Part shown: positions 26,128 through 36,004 of the stretch, piece by piece
Position numbering within the stretch: position 1 is the stretch's first letter
How the letters are laid out: each line of letters opens with the position of its first letter
From: Kangiellaceae bacterium
GTDB taxonomy: Bacteria; Pseudomonadota; Gammaproteobacteria; Enterobacterales; Kangiellaceae
NCBI GenBank assembly: GCA_019090895.1
Contig: JAHRVB010000148.1
Location: 62,001-126,000, forward strand
DNA: 64,000 bases
Direction of reading: 5' to 3'
Notes under the pieces: model-generated
What the model was told of the DNA's origin: nothing
Seen by the model: only the letters and a program-made list of their open reading frames with translations
Databases searched by the model: none
Translations under genes and position numbers: made by a program

Positions 26128-27822
26128 TTGAAAATACTCATCGCAGACGATAATACTACCGATAGAATAATCCTCTCACGCGTTCTTGAGAACTTGGGCC
26201 ACGAAGTTATTCAGGCCCTTGATGGCGCTCTTGCAGTTTCACAATTCACTGAACATGATCCCGACCTCGTTTTACTCGATGTTTTAATGCCGGGTTATGA
26301 CGGTTACGAAGTTGCCGAGATTATTAAAGAACAATCAAACCGAGCATGGTTCCCCATTATTTTTCTTACCTCACTGACTGAGGCAAGTGACCTGGCGAGA
26401 TGTATTGATGCCGGTGGTGATGACTTTGTCTCTAAACCCATTAACAAAATTATAATAAAAGCAAAAATTGACGCGTTTGAAAGGATCATTAATCTCTATC
26501 GAACTGTTGCCGAACAGCAAGAAAAAATAGCCTTTCATAATGAACATTTAATCCAAGAGCAAGAGGCTGCAAAACGGATATTTAATAACATCGCACATCG
26601 TGGATGTTTAGAGTCAGAAAATATCAATTATCATTTGTCGCCGATGTCTATTTTTAATGGTGATTTAATGCTAGCAGCAGAACGCCCGATGGGTGGAATG
26701 CGATTATTACTGGCTGACTTTACTGGACATGGATTACCTGCGGCAATTGGGGCAATGCCCGCATCAGAAATCTTTTATGGTATGACCCTCAAAGGATTCT
26801 CAATCCCAGATCTTATGGTCGAAATGAACAAACGATTGTATGGCGTGCTCCCAAGAGGTATCTTTTGTTGTGTGATTGTTATTGATATTGATACGCGTGA
26901 TCAAACTCTGACAATTTGGAACGCTGGCGCACCAGATTCCTATTTGATTAATACAGAAACCGGTACCTTTGAGTCCATTAGTTCGACCCATTTACCGCTC
27001 GGTATTCAATCACCTGAAAAGTTTGAAGTCTTATGCAAAGGGTATGAATTTACGCCTTCGCATAAATTAATTGCGGTAACCGATGGCATCATTGAAGCAG
27101 AAGATGCAAACGGGCAAATGTTTGGTGAAGATAGGCTTTTACAAATCATTAAAAAGGAGCTTTGTGAAGAGAATATTTGTGAGGCCTTGATCAAAGATGT
27201 TGACGAGTTTTGTGGGCGTAAAGAACAAACTGATGATGTTAGCCTGTTAGAAGTCAGTTTGCCGAGCATCACCGCGGAAGAAGGTGTATCAAATTCAAGT
27301 CAAGGCAATCAACTTTCCGGTACGTCTGACTCAGCGCTTTGTTTACGCTTGCGTGGTCCGTCACTTGCAAATTTCGACCCTATTCCTATGGTGATGCAGA
27401 CATTGTTGACCTGCAGCAATCTCCAGCCGCATAGAGCACGGGTATTTACCGTACTGTCTGAGCTTTACAATAACGCGCTTGACCATGGAGTGCTTGGTTT
27501 AGACTCACAAATGAAGAGCAGCACTTCTGGCTTTGCTAATTATTACAAAAAAAGAGCGCAGGACTTAGAGTCTCTTGAGGGTGGCTTTGTTGATGTTTCA
27601 GTCGACCATCAGCCCACCGAAACTGGTGGCAAGCTGACATTTGAGTTGACTGATAGCGGAAGCGGTTTTGACGTAGAAAGATTGTTAAAAGAAGGAATTA
27701 AGGACTATAGTGGTAGAGGGCTACCTTTACTTTTGAATCTCTGCGATTCCATTGATTATTTAGACGGTGGTTCGCGAGTAATCGCTTGTTATATCTGGTC
27801 TTTCGATGAAGAACTGGATTGA
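26128..27822 (+). CDS. hsbR: Response regulator with PP2C phosphatase and kinase domains, HsbR-like
   Basis: 564 residues from a TTG start. Receiver domain (IADDNTT, acceptor in LLDVLMPGYDG), coiled coil, PP2C/SpoIIE phosphatase domain (about 190-375; LLADFTGHGLPAAIG, AVTDGIIEAED, TDDVSLLEV), then a HATPase-type serine kinase domain (ELYNNALDHG, DSGSGFD, GRGLPLL). The three-domain order is that of HsbR, which acts on HsbA and is itself controlled by HptB. Confidence 0.85.
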   Translation: MKILIADDNTTDRIILSRVLENLGHEVIQALDGALAVSQFTEHDPDLVLLDVLMPGYDGYEVAEIIKEQSNRAWFPIIFLTSLTEASDLARCIDAGGDDFVSKPINKIIIKAKIDAFERIINLYRTVAEQQEKIAFHNEHLIQEQEAAKRIFNNIAHRGCLESENINYHLSPMSIFNGDLMLAAERPMGGMRLLLADFTGHGLPAAIGAMPASEIFYGMTLKGFSIPDLMVEMNKRLYGVLPRGIFCCVIVIDIDTRDQTLTIWNAGAPDSYLINTETGTFESISSTHLPLGIQSPEKFEVLCKGYEFTPSHKLIAVTDGIIEAEDANGQMFGEDRLLQIIKKELCEENICEALIKDVDEFCGRKEQTDDVSLLEVSLPSITAEEGVSNSSQGNQLSGTSDSALCLRLRGPSLANFDPIPMVMQTLLTCSNLQPHRARVFTVLSELYNNALDHGVLGLDSQMKSSTSGFANYYKKRAQDLESLEGGFVDVSVDHQPTETGGKLTFELTDSGSGFDVERLLKEGIKDYSGRGLPLLLNLCDSIDYLDGGSRVIACYIWSFDEELD

Positions 27823-27927
27823 TGTCGGTTTAGGTAAGGATTTTCTATTTTATTCTAAGCAATGCAATCTGAATTAGTTTGATAAATAGAGGCTAATTTT
27901 TTGCACCGGTAGCAAAGGTGAAACGCA

Positions 27928-28275
27928 GTGGAAAAAATTGTCGACGACAATATGTTAGACGAACTATGTGAAATCATGGGAGATGACATTAATATGCTCA
28001 TCGAATCCTATATCTCGGATAGTAAAGCTAAACTTATCCAAATTGCCGAGCTAGATCCGAGTAGCGATCAAGAAAATATCTTTCGATTAGCGCATAGTTT
28101 AAAGGGCAGTAGTAGAAATATAGGTGTCCTTGCTTTTTCTAATTATTGCGACACGATAGAAAATAATGCTCGGGATAATTGCTTGAATAACGAGAATTAC
28201 GACCTAGAGAAGTTAAATGGATTTTTTAATGAGGCCGTTGCATTAATCGGTCAGCGATTTAAGTTAGACCAATAA
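27928..28275 (+). CDS. hptB: Histidine phosphotransfer protein, HptB-like
   Basis: 115 residues from a GTG, an HPt four-helix bundle with the acceptor in RLAHSLKGSSRNIG. In Pseudomonas HptB relays phosphate from hybrid kinases to HsbR. Its place right after the hsbR-like gene supports this role. A hybrid kinase with its own HPt is at 63220, but nothing shows that the two interact. Confidence 0.8.
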   Translation: MEKIVDDNMLDELCEIMGDDINMLIESYISDSKAKLIQIAELDPSSDQENIFRLAHSLKGSSRNIGVLAFSNYCDTIENNARDNCLNNENYDLEKLNGFFNEAVALIGQRFKLDQ

Positions 28276-28427
28276 ATGATTTATCTATAGCAAAGCTCTC
28301 TTCCAAATCTAGCTCTTAGATACACCCTTCAATGCCTTTTTATTCCGTACCTCTTTTTCCTACAAAGTATTCACTTGCAGTGATACGGCTAACCCAATTG
28401 AAAGAATAGCAATTGTCGTTGAGAGTT

Positions 28428-28443
28428 TGGCATTGGAATTGCT
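28428..28443 (+). promoter_or_regulatory. Sigma-54 promoter of fliK
   Basis: TGGCATTGGAATTGCT with GG (28429-28430) and GC (28441-28442) 10 bases apart, 46 bases before the fliK start codon. Confidence 0.7.
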
Positions 28444-28488
28444 ACGTATAGGCTAAATACAATTATCCTGTTATAGGGCTCTTAGTTC

Positions 28489-30189
28489 ATGCCAATATCA
28501 TTTTTGAATCTGGTTTTCTCTGGTGAGTCATCGTCTAACGGTGGTGTAGGGAACGGAGAGAGCGCCGAGTCTAGCGGGGTTAACGGACAAAATAGCGCTA
28601 GTAACACCAGTTCTTGGCAGAGCAGTTTCGCTCGTCAGATAGAGCTTTATCAGCAGAAAAATCAACAACAAAATAATTCACAGCAGAAGCTTGCAAGCCC
28701 TGAGTATCGGCAATCTATCATTCGATTCGAAGCGAATAATGGCAACAACTTGCCGCCTTTTACCGTTTCGAATTCAGGAAATATGGACAATTCCGTAGCG
28801 GTCAAAACTTTGGAGCAATTTCTGAGTGCAGAGCCTGGGGGGATGTCGACGATCTGGCAGGGTATGACTCCGGGTGATAGGGATGCCTATATAAACGATT
28901 TAGCATCAACAATGTTGGATGGGTTCCCGGGAGATACCGCTAAACCAGACACGGCGGAGCTACTTAGTTTTCTTCAAAGTCGTGGATTTATATCCGAGAC
29001 CGATAGTATTGAACTTGCTGCTAAGGGATTAGAAGGTATATCGTCAGTGTTAGACGGTCTTTCTATACAAGAAGTCGCTCAATATCTCGTTCAAAATGCG
29101 ACTGGTGCTAATCGTGCTGGGTCTAATAACGCGGGAGCCGTCGAAGGATCTACAGGGGGTGTCAATGGCAATGAACGATTGCAACCCGTTAATAAAAACG
29201 TTCAAAATCCAGCAAACCAATCTGAAGTTACCAAGGCTACACTTTCTTTAACCACTGAAACGGATGGTTTAGTGAATGTTGTGGCTAGTGCGGCTGAATC
29301 AGCAGGTAAGCAAACCTCTTCTATTGAGAACGAATCGTCGAATACGATAAAAGATCTTAATAAATCAAGTTTATTAGGCGATAATTTGACCAACAAGGCT
29401 TCGTCAGATTTAGAAGATGAATCAGCTCAAAAGCTTTCTGACTTTGAAAAGCTGGTGACAGGTAAAACCAAAATTGGTAAAGAAGGTGTAGGTTCACTAG
29501 CTGGAGAAGAAGCTTTGAAAGAAGCTAAATTGCAGGCGCTTGCTGAAAGGGCTAAAATCTCCCCTGATGGTGTTCAAAAACAAGCATCACTCAATGGTCA
29601 GGTTAATTCTCTAGCATCGAAGCTGCAAGGCGCAAGTGGTCTAAATTCGAATGCTCAAACTGTCGACCCGACTACTCTGGTAACTTCGAATTCGGCTGAG
29701 ACTCTAGCATCACGTTTAGTTGGCGCAACCGACTTAAATCAAGCGGTCCAATCGACATCAGCCAGCTTGTCTGCAAGCTCTAATATCAATCAAGGTTTAT
29801 CCCTGCGATCGAATTTCTCTCCCAATTTAGCCATGAGAATCCAATGGATATATCAGCAGGCAGTTTCGAGTGCAGAAATTCTGATGGACCCACCAGAGTT
29901 GGGACCTATGACAGTCAAACTGCAGAACACGGGGACAGAGACAAACGTAGTTTTTCAAGTCAATAACGCACAAACCAAAGATATGATTGAAGAAAATCTA
30001 GCCAAGCTCAAAGAATTGTTAGCCGAGCAGGGTATCGCGTTAGGCGATGCTCAGGTCCAGCAAAACCAAACTGGCGCTGAGCAAGATGAACAATCAGCTC
30101 AAAGTGCGCAAACCGGTGACTCGTTTGATGAAGAGCACCTACCAGGCGAAGAGAGACAAACCGTTGGATTGTTAGATACCTACATCTAA
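28489..30189 (+). CDS. fliK: Flagellar hook-length control protein FliK
   Basis: 566 residues. Long, low-complexity N-terminal region rich in Ser, Asn, Gln and Gly, as expected for the molecular ruler part. The conserved C-terminal domain (about 445-530) contains AEILMDPPELGPMTVKLQ and the NNAQTKDMIEENL segment that contacts FlhB. It stops hook growth and switches export to filament proteins. The N-terminal region is the usual fast-evolving part. Confidence 0.92.
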   Translation: MPISFLNLVFSGESSSNGGVGNGESAESSGVNGQNSASNTSSWQSSFARQIELYQQKNQQQNNSQQKLASPEYRQSIIRFEANNGNNLPPFTVSNSGNMDNSVAVKTLEQFLSAEPGGMSTIWQGMTPGDRDAYINDLASTMLDGFPGDTAKPDTAELLSFLQSRGFISETDSIELAAKGLEGISSVLDGLSIQEVAQYLVQNATGANRAGSNNAGAVEGSTGGVNGNERLQPVNKNVQNPANQSEVTKATLSLTTETDGLVNVVASAAESAGKQTSSIENESSNTIKDLNKSSLLGDNLTNKASSDLEDESAQKLSDFEKLVTGKTKIGKEGVGSLAGEEALKEAKLQALAERAKISPDGVQKQASLNGQVNSLASKLQGASGLNSNAQTVDPTTLVTSNSAETLASRLVGATDLNQAVQSTSASLSASSNINQGLSLRSNFSPNLAMRIQWIYQQAVSSAEILMDPPELGPMTVKLQNTGTETNVVFQVNNAQTKDMIEENLAKLKELLAEQGIALGDAQVQQNQTGAEQDEQSAQSAQTGDSFDEEHLPGEERQTVGLLDTYI

Positions 30190-30233
30190 AACTAATACAC
30201 CGACAATTCTGCCACAACTTCGTGAGTATACAG

Positions 30234-30249
30234 CGCCAATTTATTGGCG
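30234..30249 (+). terminator. Hairpin after fliK
   Basis: CGCCAA/TTGGCG with a TTTA loop, 45 bases after the fliK stop. It lacks a clean T run, so termination would be partial. Confidence 0.35.
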
Positions 30250-30322
30250 TGCGCTTTAGTTCCAAATTTAACCTCCAACTTATCTCCTTGATAAATAACG
30301 AAAACAATGAAAATATTTCTTG

Positions 30323-30338
30323 TGGTATAAGTATTGCA
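30323..30338 (+). promoter_or_regulatory. Sigma-54 promoter of the fliL operon
   Basis: TGGTATAAGTATTGCA with GG (30324-30325) and GC (30336-30337) 10 bases apart. It would drive fliLMNOPQR-flhB, which is RpoN-dependent in related polar flagellates. The -24 half is less conserved than in the fleS element. Confidence 0.55.
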
Positions 30339-30428
30339 TTATTGCCTATAGTAGATTTTATTTGATGTTTATTTGGCGTTACTTGGATATTTCCTTCTCT
30401 GCAAATAATGTAAAACTTAGCCATACTT

Positions 30429-30449
30429 AAGAGTGATAAAATCACTCTT
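30429..30449 (+). repeat. Perfect hairpin in the fliL leader
   Basis: AAGAGTGAT and ATCACTCTT around an AAA loop, 29 bases before the fliL start and downstream of the sigma-54 element. It could be an operator or a leader hairpin affecting translation; there is no T run for termination. Confidence 0.5.
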
Positions 30450-30478
30450 ATAAACTTACTCAAAGGCGGAACAAGTCA

Positions 30479-31000
30479 ATGGCTCAAGATGACCAAGATT
30501 TAGAACTCGATGTTGAAGAAGGTGGCGCTGAAGGCGGTAAAGACAGCAAGAAGATGATCATCATTATTGCTGCCGCAGTATTGCTACTTGGTGGCGGTGC
30601 AGCCGCTTTCTTTTTGATGGGGGACGATAGCGCCCCAGTAGAGGAAGAAACTGCAAGCGATGAAGTCGTGGAAGAAAAGGCACCGGCGATTTATGTGGGT
30701 GTTCCTAATGCCATTACCGCAAATTTACCAGGCGCGAAAAAAAGCAGAACAGTACAAATTAAATTGTCATTTCTGGTTCGAAGTACTGAAGCAAAAGACA
30801 ACGTTAAACTTCATATGCCTCAACTCAAAAATGACGTATTGATGTTACTGAGTCAAAAAAGCGCTGATGAACTCAAAACCCCAGAAGGGTTTGAAAAACT
30901 AAAAGAAGAGACGCTTATAACAGTTCAAGAGTCGTTGACTAAGATGGTCGATGACCCAACAGTAGAGCAAGTACTATTTGTTAGTTTTGTATTGCAGTAA
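30479..31000 (+). CDS. fliL: Flagellar basal body-associated protein FliL
   Basis: 173 residues. Acidic N-terminus, one membrane segment (about 25-45, MIIIIAAAVLLLGGGAAAFFL), then the periplasmic FliL domain with a C-terminal VLFVSFVLQ. FliL surrounds the stator units and supports torque. First gene of the fliLMNOPQR-flhB run. Confidence 0.94.
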   Translation: MAQDDQDLELDVEEGGAEGGKDSKKMIIIIAAAVLLLGGGAAAFFLMGDDSAPVEEETASDEVVEEKAPAIYVGVPNAITANLPGAKKSRTVQIKLSFLVRSTEAKDNVKLHMPQLKNDVLMLLSQKSADELKTPEGFEKLKEETLITVQESLTKMVDDPTVEQVLFVSFVLQ

Positions 31001-31045
31001 GAAAATTTGAAACGCTTAAATATGTTGTTGAATTAAAGAGAAATT

Positions 31046-32041
31046 ATGTCGGATTTATTAAGCCAAGACGAAATTGATGCGCTGCTCCATGGCGTTGACG
31101 ATGGCGATGTTGAAGTCGAAGACGAGTCACTCGATCCGGGGGAGGCTCGAGCTTATGATTTTTCGTCGCAAGATCGAATCGTTCGCGGACGAATGCCATC
31201 GTTAGAGATGGTCAACGAACGATTTGCCCGACATATGCGTATTAGCTTATTTAATATGATGAGACGAAGTGCAGAAATTTCTGTCAATGGTATTCAAATG
31301 ATTAAGTTCAGTGAATACATTCACAGTTTGTTTGTACCGACTAGTTTAAACATGGTGAGGATTCGACCTCTGCGCGGAACGGCATTATTTACACTAGAAG
31401 CAAAACTGGTTTTTATTTTGGTCGACAATTTTTTCGGTGGTGATGGTCGATTCCATACCAAGATTGAAGGTCGAGAATTTACCCCTACCGAAAGGCGAAT
31501 AATTCAACTGCTACTCGATCAAGCTTTTATTGACTTAAAAGAAGCTTGGGCACCGGTGATGAAAGTTGATTTCGAATACATGGACTCTGAGGTAAACCCT
31601 GCATTAGCCACTATTGTTAGCCCTAGCGAGGTTGTTTGTGTTTGTAGTTTTAATATTGAATTAGACGGAGGCGGTGGTAACTTTCATGTGACCATGCCTT
31701 ATTCTATGTTGGAACCTATTCGCGAGAAATTAGACGCTGGAATTCAAAGCGACCGTGATGAAGGGGATGACCGCTGGACCGACGCTTTGAAAGAAGAAAT
31801 TCTCACTGCCGAAGTAGAGCTTACGACCTCTTTAGGTGAAGCAGAAGTCAGTCTAAAAGACGTATTAGAATTTAAGGAAGGCGACATTGTTCCTTTTGAA
31901 ATGCCGGATAATATTGTTGTTAAAGCTCAGGGGATGCCTTGTTTTAGGGCAAACTACGGTAAGTCGAGCGGATATAAGTCGGTTAAAATTATTGAAGAAA
32001 TTTCGCGCGAACATATAATGCGCTCAATGTTAGAGGATTAA
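31046..32041 (+). CDS. fliM: Flagellar motor switch protein FliM
   Basis: 331 residues. The N-terminal CheY-binding motif LLSQDEIDALLHG is intact, followed by the middle CheC-like domain and the C-terminal SpoA domain that pairs with FliN. It forms the C ring and reverses rotation when CheY-phosphate binds. Five bases separate it from fliN. Confidence 0.97.
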   Translation: MSDLLSQDEIDALLHGVDDGDVEVEDESLDPGEARAYDFSSQDRIVRGRMPSLEMVNERFARHMRISLFNMMRRSAEISVNGIQMIKFSEYIHSLFVPTSLNMVRIRPLRGTALFTLEAKLVFILVDNFFGGDGRFHTKIEGREFTPTERRIIQLLLDQAFIDLKEAWAPVMKVDFEYMDSEVNPALATIVSPSEVVCVCSFNIELDGGGGNFHVTMPYSMLEPIREKLDAGIQSDRDEGDDRWTDALKEEILTAEVELTTSLGEAEVSLKDVLEFKEGDIVPFEMPDNIVVKAQGMPCFRANYGKSSGYKSVKIIEEISREHIMRSMLED

Positions 32042-32046
32042 TAATA

Positions 32047-32442
32047 ATGTCTGATGAAAACGATCAAAATGACGACGTCACTGATGATTGGGCGGATGCT
32101 ATGAATGAACAAACCGACTCAGAAGCACAGGCGGTTACACCGGATAATTTACAGGAAACCGCAATGGAGGGAACGATAGAAAACGAAAAGCTCGATGTTA
32201 TATTAGATATACCAGTTTCTCTTTCTATGGAAGTAGGTAGGACACAAATTCCTATTCGAAACCTGTTGCAGTTAACTCAAGGTTCTGTCGTAGAACTAGA
32301 CCGGTTAGCCGGTGAACCATTAGACGTTATGGTCAATGGCACATTGATAGCCCACGGCGAAGTGGTTGTTATCAATGAAAAGTACGGTATTAGACTCACC
32401 GATGTGATGAGTCCTCACGAACGTATTCAAAAACTTAAATAG
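32047..32442 (+). CDS. fliN: Flagellar motor switch protein FliN
   Basis: 131 residues. Acidic variable N-terminus, then the SpoA domain (about 50-130) with LDVILDIPVSLSMEVGRT and GEVVVINEKYGIRLTDV. It completes the C ring and docks FliH. Confidence 0.96.
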   Translation: MSDENDQNDDVTDDWADAMNEQTDSEAQAVTPDNLQETAMEGTIENEKLDVILDIPVSLSMEVGRTQIPIRNLLQLTQGSVVELDRLAGEPLDVMVNGTLIAHGEVVVINEKYGIRLTDVMSPHERIQKLK

Positions 32443-32450
32443 TCGTTATT

Positions 32451-32975
32451 GTGAATACACTATCGCTCAAAAAAATCTTCGTTAATAGCTCAATCTTATT
32501 GTTGTTTTGGCATGATATTGCTCTGTCAGAAGATAAGGCTAGTAAACTAACGCCGGTGGAAAGTTTGCTGCCGATGTTAGGAGGCCTTCTTTTCGTTTTG
32601 CTACTTATATTCGTATTGGCCTATATTTTTAAACGATTCACGAACTTTACGCCCAACAGTAAAAGTATAAAAATTGTTGAGTCTCAAATGATTGGCAGTA
32701 AAGAGAAATTGATGATTGTAAAAGTTAATGGGCAGAGCTTTCTTTTGGGGGTGACGGCCAACTCAATCAATCAATTGGGTGAGCTTACCTGCGAGGAAGA
32801 CTTGAGTGTTTCATCTCAAGCTCTAGAATCGATTGACGAAAGTCCAGACAATCAATCGGCTAATGTTCAACCCTCTTTCAAGTCTGTTCTTTCTAACGTT
32901 GTCAGAGGCTCTCTTGGAATGAAGGTACTATCTTCTAACCAATCAGCACCTAACGATCCAACCTTGGCTAATTGA
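32451..32975 (+). CDS. fliO: Flagellar biosynthetic protein FliO
   Basis: 174 residues from a GTG start. A signal-like hydrophobic N-terminus and one strong membrane segment (about 42-64, [20 protein letters not shown]), then the cytoplasmic FliO domain. FliO helps assemble the FliP ring. FliO is poorly conserved; position and topology support the call. Confidence 0.85.
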   Translation: MNTLSLKKIFVNSSILLLFWHDIALSEDKASKLTPVESLLPMLGGLLFVLLLIFVLAYIFKRFTNFTPNSKSIKIVESQMIGSKEKLMIVKVNGQSFLLGVTANSINQLGELTCEEDLSVSSQALESIDESPDNQSANVQPSFKSVLSNVVRGSLGMKVLSSNQSAPNDPTLAN

Positions 32976-32976
32976 A

Positions 32977-33732
32977 ATGAAAAAAGTTGTGTCTCTCTTC
33001 GCTAGCTTTACCGTTTTATCCATAGTTATGTTTTTTAGCCAGTCCTTAGCCGCGGATACTGGAATACCGATCTTATCTGTAGAGACCAACGAATCAGGTA
33101 ACCAAGAGTACAGCGTAACCTTACAAATATTAGGCCTGATGACATTGCTGACATTCATACCAGCGATTGTCATGATGATGACATCTTTTATTCGAGTAAC
33201 GGTAGTTTTTGCGATATTAAGACAAGCACTAGGAATGCAGCAGACTCCTTCAAATCAAATTCTAATTGGGCTTAGTCTATTCTTAAGTTTCTTTATCATG
33301 TCGCCTGTGATTGAGCAAGTCAATAACAACGCAATACAACCCTATCTAGAAGAGTCGATCACATCGACTCAAGCCATAGAAGCTGCCCAAAAACCTTTTT
33401 CAGAATTTATGTATGGTCAAATTAGGGAAAGTGATTTAGTTCTTTTTATGGACTTATCAGGTACTCAATCACTCGAGGAGGGAGAGCTGCCTCCAATCAA
33501 AGTTCTAGTGCCTGCTTTTATTATTAGCGAATTGAAAACAGCCTTTCAAATCGGATTTTTATTATTTATTCCATTTCTTATCATCGATTTGGTGATTGCC
33601 AGTATCTTAATGGCAATGGGTATGATGATGTTATCACCATTGATAATTTCATTGCCTTTTAAACTTCTTCTATTTGTTCTTATCGATGGTTGGGCATTAG
33701 TAGTGGGAACACTCGCTAATAGCTTTACATAA
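32977..33732 (+). CDS. fliP: Flagellar export gate protein FliP
   Basis: 251 residues with a cleavable N-terminal signal (about 25 residues to SLAA) and four membrane segments; contains [20 protein letters not shown] and [17 protein letters not shown], the two family signatures. It forms the core of the export gate with FliQ and FliR. Confidence 0.96.
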   Translation: MKKVVSLFASFTVLSIVMFFSQSLAADTGIPILSVETNESGNQEYSVTLQILGLMTLLTFIPAIVMMMTSFIRVTVVFAILRQALGMQQTPSNQILIGLSLFLSFFIMSPVIEQVNNNAIQPYLEESITSTQAIEAAQKPFSEFMYGQIRESDLVLFMDLSGTQSLEEGELPPIKVLVPAFIISELKTAFQIGFLLFIPFLIIDLVIASILMAMGMMMLSPLIISLPFKLLLFVLIDGWALVVGTLANSFT

Positions 33733-33751
33733 ACAGACGGAGATAAATAAA

Positions 33752-34021
33752 ATGACTCCAGAAGTCGCGATAGAAGTTTTCAGAAGTGCACTCTACCTCA
33801 TTATACTTTTGGTAGCCGCGATCGTCGTGCCGGGTTTATTAGTTGGTTTGGTTGTGGCCATTTTTCAAGCAGCCACTAGTATCAACGAACAAACATTATC
33901 ATTTCTTCCTCGACTGCTAGTAACTTTGACGGCAATGATGTTTCTAGCCAACTGGATATTTTCAACACTTATTGGGTTTACCACTGAGCTCTATTTGTCG
34001 ATCCCAGAATTAATAGGTTAG
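33752..34021 (+). CDS. fliQ: Flagellar export gate protein FliQ
   Basis: 89 residues with two membrane hairpin segments and the family sequence GLVVAIFQAATSINEQTLSF. Preceded by a GGAG ribosome-binding site. Confidence 0.96.
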   Translation: MTPEVAIEVFRSALYLIILLVAAIVVPGLLVGLVVAIFQAATSINEQTLSFLPRLLVTLTAMMFLANWIFSTLIGFTTELYLSIPELIG

Positions 34022-34031
34022 CGAGCTCGAC

Positions 34032-34811
34032 ATGTCGATAGACGCCGAACAAATTCTTAACCTTATGGCGATGTATATTTTGCCCTTTGGTCGATTGTCT
34101 GGTTTTCTTATGGCTTTAAGTGTGATTGGCTCACGTAATTTCCCAGCGCGATTTAGATTGTTACTCGCATTGTCTATCACTGTTGTTGTGGTCCCAACAA
34201 TTCCAGTGTCAGAGCCCGTTGCACTTTTTGGCTTAGAGGGTTCTCTCCTCATTATTGAACAAACGCTTATTGGCGTAGCGCTAGGATTCGTTAGTCGACT
34301 TTTACTTGAAACTTTTGTTGTTGGTGCACAAATTATTGCCATGCAGTCGGGATTAGGTTTTGCTTCCTTAGTTGATCCCGCTAACGGAAATAGTGTGCCC
34401 GCATTAGGTCAATTCTTTTTGATGTTGACGACATTGCTTTTTATTTCTTTCGACGGGCATCTCATTATGATTCGTCTAGTCGTTGAAAGTTTTACATCAT
34501 TTCCAATTGGTTCCTCTCAGGATATTTCAGTGATGTTTTTCCAATTAATTAGCTGGACTAAGTGGATGTTTGCCGCTGCATTACTAATGGCGCTTGTATC
34601 AATCGCTTCGTTGTTGATCGTCAACCTTTCATTTGGTGTGATGACGCGAGCTGCACCGCAAATTAATGTATTTGCAGTGGGGTTTCCACTAACCATGGTG
34701 ACTGGACTGATATTGGTCTGGTTGACATTGTCGTATTTTTTACCGCATTTTGAGCAGCAATTATTTCGGGCAAATAGTTTGATTTGCGAAATGATTCACG
34801 TCGAATGTTAG
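34032..34811 (+). CDS. fliR: Flagellar export gate protein FliR
   Basis: 259 residues, six predicted membrane segments; contains GLGFASLVDPANG, typical of FliR. It closes the FliPQR gate and contacts FlhB, encoded 20 bases downstream. Confidence 0.95.
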   Translation: MSIDAEQILNLMAMYILPFGRLSGFLMALSVIGSRNFPARFRLLLALSITVVVVPTIPVSEPVALFGLEGSLLIIEQTLIGVALGFVSRLLLETFVVGAQIIAMQSGLGFASLVDPANGNSVPALGQFFLMLTTLLFISFDGHLIMIRLVVESFTSFPIGSSQDISVMFFQLISWTKWMFAAALLMALVSIASLLIVNLSFGVMTRAAPQINVFAVGFPLTMVTGLILVWLTLSYFLPHFEQQLFRANSLICEMIHVEC

Positions 34812-34831
34812 TGAAAGGGTGAGGCGGGTAA

Positions 34832-35959
34832 ATGGCTGATAGTGATGCGGGTGAACGTGAGGAACAAGCAACACCCAAGCGTCTGCAAGAGGCGCGCGAT
34901 AAAGGGCAAGTAGCTCGTTCGAAAGAACTTACAACTGCATTACTTCTAATGGCTGCGGCAACGGCGTTATACAGTTTCTCAAATTCAATTGCCTCAGATA
35001 TCGGTATGATTGCGCGAAAAGCCTTTACGCCTGATAGGCGTTATATTTTTAATCCAAAACAAATGCTATCGGCACTTTACGAACTGATGAGCGAAGCTGC
35101 TGTTTCTGTTGCACCATTTTTTATTGTTCTTTTTATTATAGGATTATTCTCTTCAGCGGCCCTTGGCGGTTTTTCATTTAGTACAAAAGCGTTAGCACCC
35201 AAGGCCAATAGGATGTCTATAGGTAAGGGCCTAAAACGGATGTTTGGAATGCATGCGCTGGTTGAACTAATCAAAGCGCTGGCAAAAATATCGGTTGTTT
35301 TCTTGGTGGGGTATCTTGTAATGTTGAACACCTTTCCGACACTCACTGAGCTAGGGCAAGGTTCAATAGAATCTGGAATTGCTGAAGCGATGGACATAGT
35401 GGCGCAAAGTTTTTTCTTATTGTCGCTTTCGTTAATTGTTATCGCGTTTATTGATGTTCCTTATCAAATTTGGAATCATGCAAAACAATTGAAAATGTCT
35501 AAGCAAGAGATCAAAGATGAGTATAAAGAAACGGAAGGTCGCCCCGAAGTAAAAGGTAAGCTTAGGCAAAAACAGAGAGAGTTATCTCAACAGCGGATGA
35601 TGGACGCAGTACCTGAAGCTGATGTGGTGGTCACTAATCCGGAGCATTTTTCGGTCGCATTAAAATACGATTTGATGAAATCTGGGGCGCCTATTGTTGT
35701 TGCGAAAGGTGCTGATTTAATTGCCTTACAGATTAGAAAGGTTGCCGCAGCAAATGATGTGCATATCCTTCCAATGCCAGCACTCGCACGAGCGCTGTTT
35801 TATACCACAGAAATTGACGAAGAAGTCCCTCAAGGGCTTTACATGTCCGTCGCTCAAATCTTGGCGTTTGTTTTTCAGCTAAAAAGTTTTAACGACGGGA
35901 AAGGTCCTCGACCAGATGAGCCTAAGAAAATAGACATCCCACCTGAATATCGATTTTAA
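34832..35959 (+). CDS. flhB: Flagellar export switch protein FlhB
   Basis: 375 residues. The N-terminal EEQATPKRLQEARDKGQ motif, four membrane segments and a cytoplasmic domain. The self-cleavage site reads NPEH (in VVTNPEHFSVAL) instead of the textbook NPTH; the Asn-Pro bond that is cut and the His are kept. FlhB changes export specificity when FliK signals hook completion. Last gene of the fliL operon. Confidence 0.95.
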   Translation: MADSDAGEREEQATPKRLQEARDKGQVARSKELTTALLLMAAATALYSFSNSIASDIGMIARKAFTPDRRYIFNPKQMLSALYELMSEAAVSVAPFFIVLFIIGLFSSAALGGFSFSTKALAPKANRMSIGKGLKRMFGMHALVELIKALAKISVVFLVGYLVMLNTFPTLTELGQGSIESGIAEAMDIVAQSFFLLSLSLIVIAFIDVPYQIWNHAKQLKMSKQEIKDEYKETEGRPEVKGKLRQKQRELSQQRMMDAVPEADVVVTNPEHFSVALKYDLMKSGAPIVVAKGADLIALQIRKVAAANDVHILPMPALARALFYTTEIDEEVPQGLYMSVAQILAFVFQLKSFNDGKGPRPDEPKKIDIPPEYRF

Positions 35960-36004
35960 GCGATAGCGAATTATATCGATTGATTCATCCAGTGAGTTTA
36001 TTTC

